NCBI RefSeq assembly: GCF_900102785.1
Contig: NZ_FNGC01000001.1
Span: forward strand, 176,822-240,821
Reading direction: 5' to 3'
Origin: Arthrobacter sp. ok362
GTDB taxonomy: Bacteria > Actinomycetota > Actinomycetes > Actinomycetales > Micrococcaceae
Length of the DNA: 64,000 nt
Below are positions 61,006 through 64,000 of the stretch, in pieces. The stretch's first letter is position 1. Each line of letters opens with the position of its first letter. The translations under genes were made by a program, and so were the position numbers. The notes under the pieces were generated by a model, which did not search any database, had not been told where the DNA came from, and saw only the letters and a program-made list of their open reading frames with translations.

Positions 61006-61704
61006 ATGCAGAGTCCCCAGGCCCTGATCGACGCCGTCGAGCGGGCGGCCCAACCGCCTGCCGGGGACGAGGAACAATTCGTCGGGTACGGCGTGACCGG
61101 TGTTCCGTTCAGTTCCGGCTACGTTCTGGCATTGCGGCGATTCGCCACGTCGTCGATCGGGCCGGGGTACACCTCGGTCTGGATCCGCAACCCCGCCGGC
61201 GCGTGGTCAATGCATGGCACCGTGGACCCCGGACTCTCCTGCCCCCGGTATTTCGGCACGGCACTCGAATCCGCGTCGATGTCCCGCATTTCCATCACGT
61301 GGAGCGAGGATCACGCCTTTACAGTCGATGTCGACGGCGGGGCTGTTCTGCACTGGGAGCTCACGTTGCGTCCCACGACGGTCACCCGGCTCATGTCGGC
61401 GGTGTCCGGCGCAGCACCGGAGGGGCTCTGGCGAAACCGCCATTTCCTGCGGTCCATGGGGGCCGTCGCCGGTCCGTTCCTGGGGGCCGGCCACATCGGG
61501 CTGACGGGCCAGGTTACCAACGGCCAAAGTTTCGCGGTCCGCCCCCGGTGGATGTGGATCGTCGCGGGCAGCCGGGCCGTGCTGGGGGGACAGGACCTGG
61601 GAAAGCCGTCGGCCCTGCCGGTCCAGGACAAGTTGGGGGATTTCTGGATCCCCCAGCGCGGCATCCTGATGCTCGGAACGGTGGCGTTCGAGCCCGGAGC
61701 CTGA
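61006..61704 (+). CDS. Conserved-looking protein of unknown function
   Basis: 232 aa, soluble, with no signal peptide or membrane segment. It is rich in beta-strand-like stretches and tryptophan (YTSVWIRNPAGAWSMHGTVD, CPRYFGTALESASMSRISITW, HWELTLRPTTVTRLM, WRNRHFLRSMG). The pattern is suggestive of a lipocalin- or AttH-like beta-barrel, which is a guess. GGAGG lies 8 bp before ATG 61006, and the gene starts 37 bp after the quinone reductase stop, so the two may be co-transcribed. I do not recognise the family. Confidence 0.7.
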   Translation: MQSPQALIDAVERAAQPPAGDEEQFVGYGVTGVPFSSGYVLALRRFATSSIGPGYTSVWIRNPAGAWSMHGTVDPGLSCPRYFGTALESASMSRISITWSEDHAFTVDVDGGAVLHWELTLRPTTVTRLMSAVSGAAPEGLWRNRHFLRSMGAVAGPFLGAGHIGLTGQVTNGQSFAVRPRWMWIVAGSRAVLGGQDLGKPSALPVQDKLGDFWIPQRGILMLGTVAFEPGA

Positions 61705-61746
61705 GCCGGCGGCAACGGCCGCCGGGAACCTCCTTTTTACTTGGTC

Positions 61747-63204
61747 CTAGAACGGGTACGGTGCAATGTCCGGCCGCACGGTCAGCCACTGGATTTCCGT
61801 GAAGGATTCCATGTTGGCGTGATGGCCACCGACCCGCGAGCCGTTGCCCGAGTTCTTGACCCCGCCGAAGGGCGAGTTGGCCTCGTCGGACACGGTCTGT
61901 TCGTTGATGTGGACTTTGCCGGAGTCGAGCCGGTCGGCGATCGTCATGGCCATGCCGACGTCGCCCAGAATCCCGATGGCGAGCCCGTATTCGTTGTCGT
62001 TGGCCAGAGCCACAGCCTCGTCCACGGTGCAGAACTTCATCACCGGGGCCACGGGACCGAAGATTTCGTCCTTCCACGCCGGGCTGGCGAGGGCGAGGTC
62101 GGCGAGCACGGTGGGCCGGTAGAAGCGGCCGTCATGGCTGCCGCCGGCTGCCAGCCGCGCGCCGCCCTGCACCGCGTCCTGGACGATCGTGTCCACCCGG
62201 TGGAGCTGCTTCTCGTCGATCACCGGGCCCAGCGCCACCGTTCCGCTCTTGGGGTCGCCCACCGGCAAATGGCGAGCCTTTTCCGCCAGGGCGCTGACGT
62301 AGTCCTCGTAGATGTCCTCGTGCACGATATGCCGGCCGGACGCCATGCAGATCTGCCCCTGGTGCATGAAGGAGCCAAACGCGGCGGCGGAAACAGCCTT
62401 GGGGAGGTCGACGCCGGGCAGCACGATCATGGCGCTGTTCCCGCCGAGTTCCAGGTGGGCATGCTTGAGCAGCCTGCCGGCCGCCTCGCCCACTTTGCGG
62501 CCGGCCGCCGTCGACCCCGTGAAGGCGATAACGCGGACCTCGGGCGCCTCGACGGCGGCGGCACCGATCTCGGCGCCGCCGGGCAAGAGGGACAGCAGGC
62601 CGGGCGGAAGCCCCGCCTCCTCGAACACCCGGACCAGGGTGACGCCACCACAGACCGCCGTGCGCGGGTCAGGTTTGAGCAGCACGGCGTTGCCAAGGGC
62701 CAGCGCCGGGGCGACAGCGCGGATGGAGAGGATGAGCGGAAAGTTGAAAGGCGCGATCACCGAGACGACGCCGACGGGCCGGCGCCGGGCGAAGGACCAG
62801 CGGTTCTCGTTCGAGGTCAGCACGTCCCCTGCCGGGAGGGAGGGCAGGGCGGAGGCGTCGTAGCATTCGTTGGCCGCGATATGGGTTTCCAGCCCTGCTT
62901 TGGGTGGGATGCCGCCGGATTCCCTGACGATCCAGTCCTGGATTTCCGCCGCATGCTCCTCCCAGAGCTGTCCCGCGCGGCGCAGCACGGCGGCGCGGTC
63001 CTCCGGGTTGCGGGCGGCCCATTCCTTTTGCGCTTTCGCGGCCACGGCGGCGGCCTCGCGGACGTCCTCCACGGAGGCCACGCCGTAGTGGCCCAGTGTT
63101 TCGCCGGTGGCGGGTTCGACGGCGTCGCCGGTCCCGCCGCTGCCGGGCCGCCAGCCGTTGAGGTAGATCTTGCCCTCCCACAGGGAGGACTCGAGCAGGG
63201 ACAT
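61747..63204 (-). CDS. Aldehyde dehydrogenase (benzaldehyde dehydrogenase-like)
   Basis: 485 aa NAD(P)-dependent enzyme oxidising an aldehyde to the acid. APFNFPLILSIRAVAPALALGN is the cofactor region and FTGSTAAGRKVGEAAG the nucleotide loop. The general base is in LELGGNSAMIV (near 252) and the nucleophilic Cys in HQGQICMASGRH (near 285). GSRVGGHHANMESFTEIQW at the end resembles aromatic-aldehyde dehydrogenases. ATG 63204 has AAAGGA upstream. The frame stays open for another 200 codons, but that part is intergenic and overlaps the opposite-strand flavodoxin gene. It is divergent from that gene. Confidence 0.9.
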   Translation of the reverse strand: MSLLESSLWEGKIYLNGWRPGSGGTGDAVEPATGETLGHYGVASVEDVREAAAVAAKAQKEWAARNPEDRAAVLRRAGQLWEEHAAEIQDWIVRESGGIPPKAGLETHIAANECYDASALPSLPAGDVLTSNENRWSFARRRPVGVVSVIAPFNFPLILSIRAVAPALALGNAVLLKPDPRTAVCGGVTLVRVFEEAGLPPGLLSLLPGGAEIGAAAVEAPEVRVIAFTGSTAAGRKVGEAAGRLLKHAHLELGGNSAMIVLPGVDLPKAVSAAAFGSFMHQGQICMASGRHIVHEDIYEDYVSALAEKARHLPVGDPKSGTVALGPVIDEKQLHRVDTIVQDAVQGGARLAAGGSHDGRFYRPTVLADLALASPAWKDEIFGPVAPVMKFCTVDEAVALANDNEYGLAIGILGDVGMAMTIADRLDSGKVHINEQTVSDEANSPFGGVKNSGNGSRVGGHHANMESFTEIQWLTVRPDIAPYPF

Positions 63205-63301
63205 GTGGTGTCCTTTCGTCGTGGACTCATGCTTGTGTACCGGCCGGTCGAATGCGAACCGGACCGGGCCTAGGTCCATCTCACGTCGGCGGGCCACCTT
63301 C

Positions 63302-63361
63302 GTCAAGAGCGCGGTCGTCAAGAGCGCGGTCGTCAAGGGCGCGGTCGTCAAGGGCGCGGTG
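63302..63361. repeat. Four 15-bp tandem repeats in a divergent intergenic region
   Basis: Two copies of GTCAAGAGCGCGGTC (63302, 63317) and two of GTCAAGGGCGCGGT followed by C or G (63332, 63347) lie between divergent genes, about 100 bp from the aldehyde dehydrogenase start. Nothing else is recognised in this 222-bp gap. Confidence 0.9.
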
Positions 63362-63426
63362 CCGGGACGGGCTCCGCGGGCCTTTCGGCCGTATCGCGTC
63401 GCAGCCGGGCGCCGACACCATGGATC

Positions 63427-63972
63427 ATGACCAAGATCTATATCCCCTACGGGAGCGTTGAAGGACAGACCTCCCAGATCGCGGAGTACATGGCCGAGCT
63501 GCTCCGGGCGCACGGGCACCAGGCAGAGACGGCGGACCTCAAACATTCCCGTGGCACACTTCCGGACGGCTACGACGGTGTGATCGTCGCGGCCTCCGTC
63601 CACATGGGCAAACACGAGGGGCACGTCACGGACTTCGTGAAGAAGAACCGCGGCGAGCTCGAGCGTTTGCCCTCCGCCCTGGTTTCGGTCAGCCTGGCTG
63701 CCCACGGAGACGAGGAAAACGCCGAGGGTTACGTGGAGAAGTTCGAGGAGGAAACGGGATGGCGGCCCGCGCACGTCGGGTTGTTTGCCGGTGCGCTGCT
63801 CTACACCCACTACGGCTTCATCAAGAGGCACCTGATGAAGAAGATCGCCAAAGACAAAGGTTCCCTGGACACGGACACCACCCGTGACTACGTCTACACC
63901 GAGTGGGACGGCGTCCAGCGTTTCACCGAAGACTATCTGGCGTGGTTGGCCAAGCCGGGCAGTCAGGCATAG
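63427..63972 (+). CDS. Flavodoxin-domain protein (HemG/menaquinone-dependent protoporphyrinogen oxidase-like)
   Basis: 181 aa FMN-binding fold. IYIPYGSVEGQTSQIAEYMAELL carries the phosphate loop region, VIVAASVHMGKHEGHVTDFVKKN the second FMN loop, and LFAGALLYTHYGFIKRHLMKKIA the long insert seen in HemG-type proteins. HemG oxidises protoporphyrinogen IX with menaquinone. Actinobacteria normally use another enzyme, so the actual role is uncertain. ATG 63427 lacks an obvious ribosome-binding site. It is divergent from the aldehyde dehydrogenase gene. Confidence 0.82.
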   Translation: MTKIYIPYGSVEGQTSQIAEYMAELLRAHGHQAETADLKHSRGTLPDGYDGVIVAASVHMGKHEGHVTDFVKKNRGELERLPSALVSVSLAAHGDEENAEGYVEKFEEETGWRPAHVGLFAGALLYTHYGFIKRHLMKKIAKDKGSLDTDTTRDYVYTEWDGVQRFTEDYLAWLAKPGSQA

Positions 63973-64000
63973 GCGTCGGGCTCAGGAGTGGGGGTAGGGC

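Noticed and set aside
61741..63831. Plus-strand frame opposite the aldehyde dehydrogenase, and the 200-codon upstream extension of that gene
   Set aside because: The first is a shadow. The second overlaps the flavodoxin gene, crosses the 15-bp repeats and has a worse start than ATG 63204.

Overview
The window is a high-GC actinobacterial chromosome segment. Gene families and gene order (tRNA-Gln/glmU/prs/rplY/pth, LAL regulators, HemD fused to a DNA-binding domain, SufS-SufU, Mfd, an SCO4848-like protein) suggest Micrococcaceae, most likely Arthrobacter or Pseudarthrobacter. That placement is inferred from family resemblance and was not tested by a search.

Layout. 1-4.6 kb: a 100-bp-period palindromic repeat cut by the window edge, tRNA-Gln, then glmU, prs, rplY and pth. 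4.8-16.0 kb: four consecutive large LuxR/LAL-type STAND ATPase regulators on the plus strand, all ending in a LuxR helix-turn-helix with the same RTVEGHL core. 16.0-17.2 kb: 1.15 kb without a gene, containing three 15-bp direct repeats, three strong hairpins and recurring CTACTYG/TACTCGTG motifs. The same motif type also precedes the first and third regulator genes. 17.2-29.5 kb: a compact polysaccharide operon (polyprenyl-phosphate sugar transferase, TagD-like cytidylyltransferase, WecG/TagA glycosyltransferase, flippase, chain-length co-polymerase, polymerase/ligase, a large surface LamG/PKD protein and a Tat lipoprotein phosphodiesterase). 29.5-37.3 kb: a GT4 glycosyltransferase, two paralogous beta-helix proteins (one lipoprotein, one secreted), gmd and fcl for GDP-fucose, and a CDP-alcohol phosphatidyltransferase.

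37.5-49.4 kb: sufS-sufU, UDP-glucose dehydrogenase, VanZ, small membrane and conserved proteins, mfd, a YdjM-type membrane protein and deoC. 49.5-56.2 kb: assimilatory nitrite reduction (FAD oxidoreductase, hemD, cobA, nirB on the minus strand; nirD divergent). Six half-sites in 11-bp phase, resembling GlnR boxes, lie between nirB and nirD, and a shorter array lies before the FAD oxidoreductase gene. 56.2-64 kb: phosphosugar mutase, Rrf2 regulator, purine nucleoside phosphorylase, LpdA-like quinone reductase, an unknown protein, an aldehyde dehydrogenase and a HemG-like flavodoxin.

Working model. The four regulators probably act on themselves and on the adjacent envelope-polysaccharide operon through the shared motif. 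The presence of TagD/TagA-like enzymes, a CDP-alcohol transferase and a GDPD suggests a glycerol-phosphate or other alditol-phosphate-containing glycopolymer that may carry fucose. The nitrite cluster makes its own sirohaem and is probably under nitrogen control. Short tandem repeats of 15-bp period occur at four separate places.
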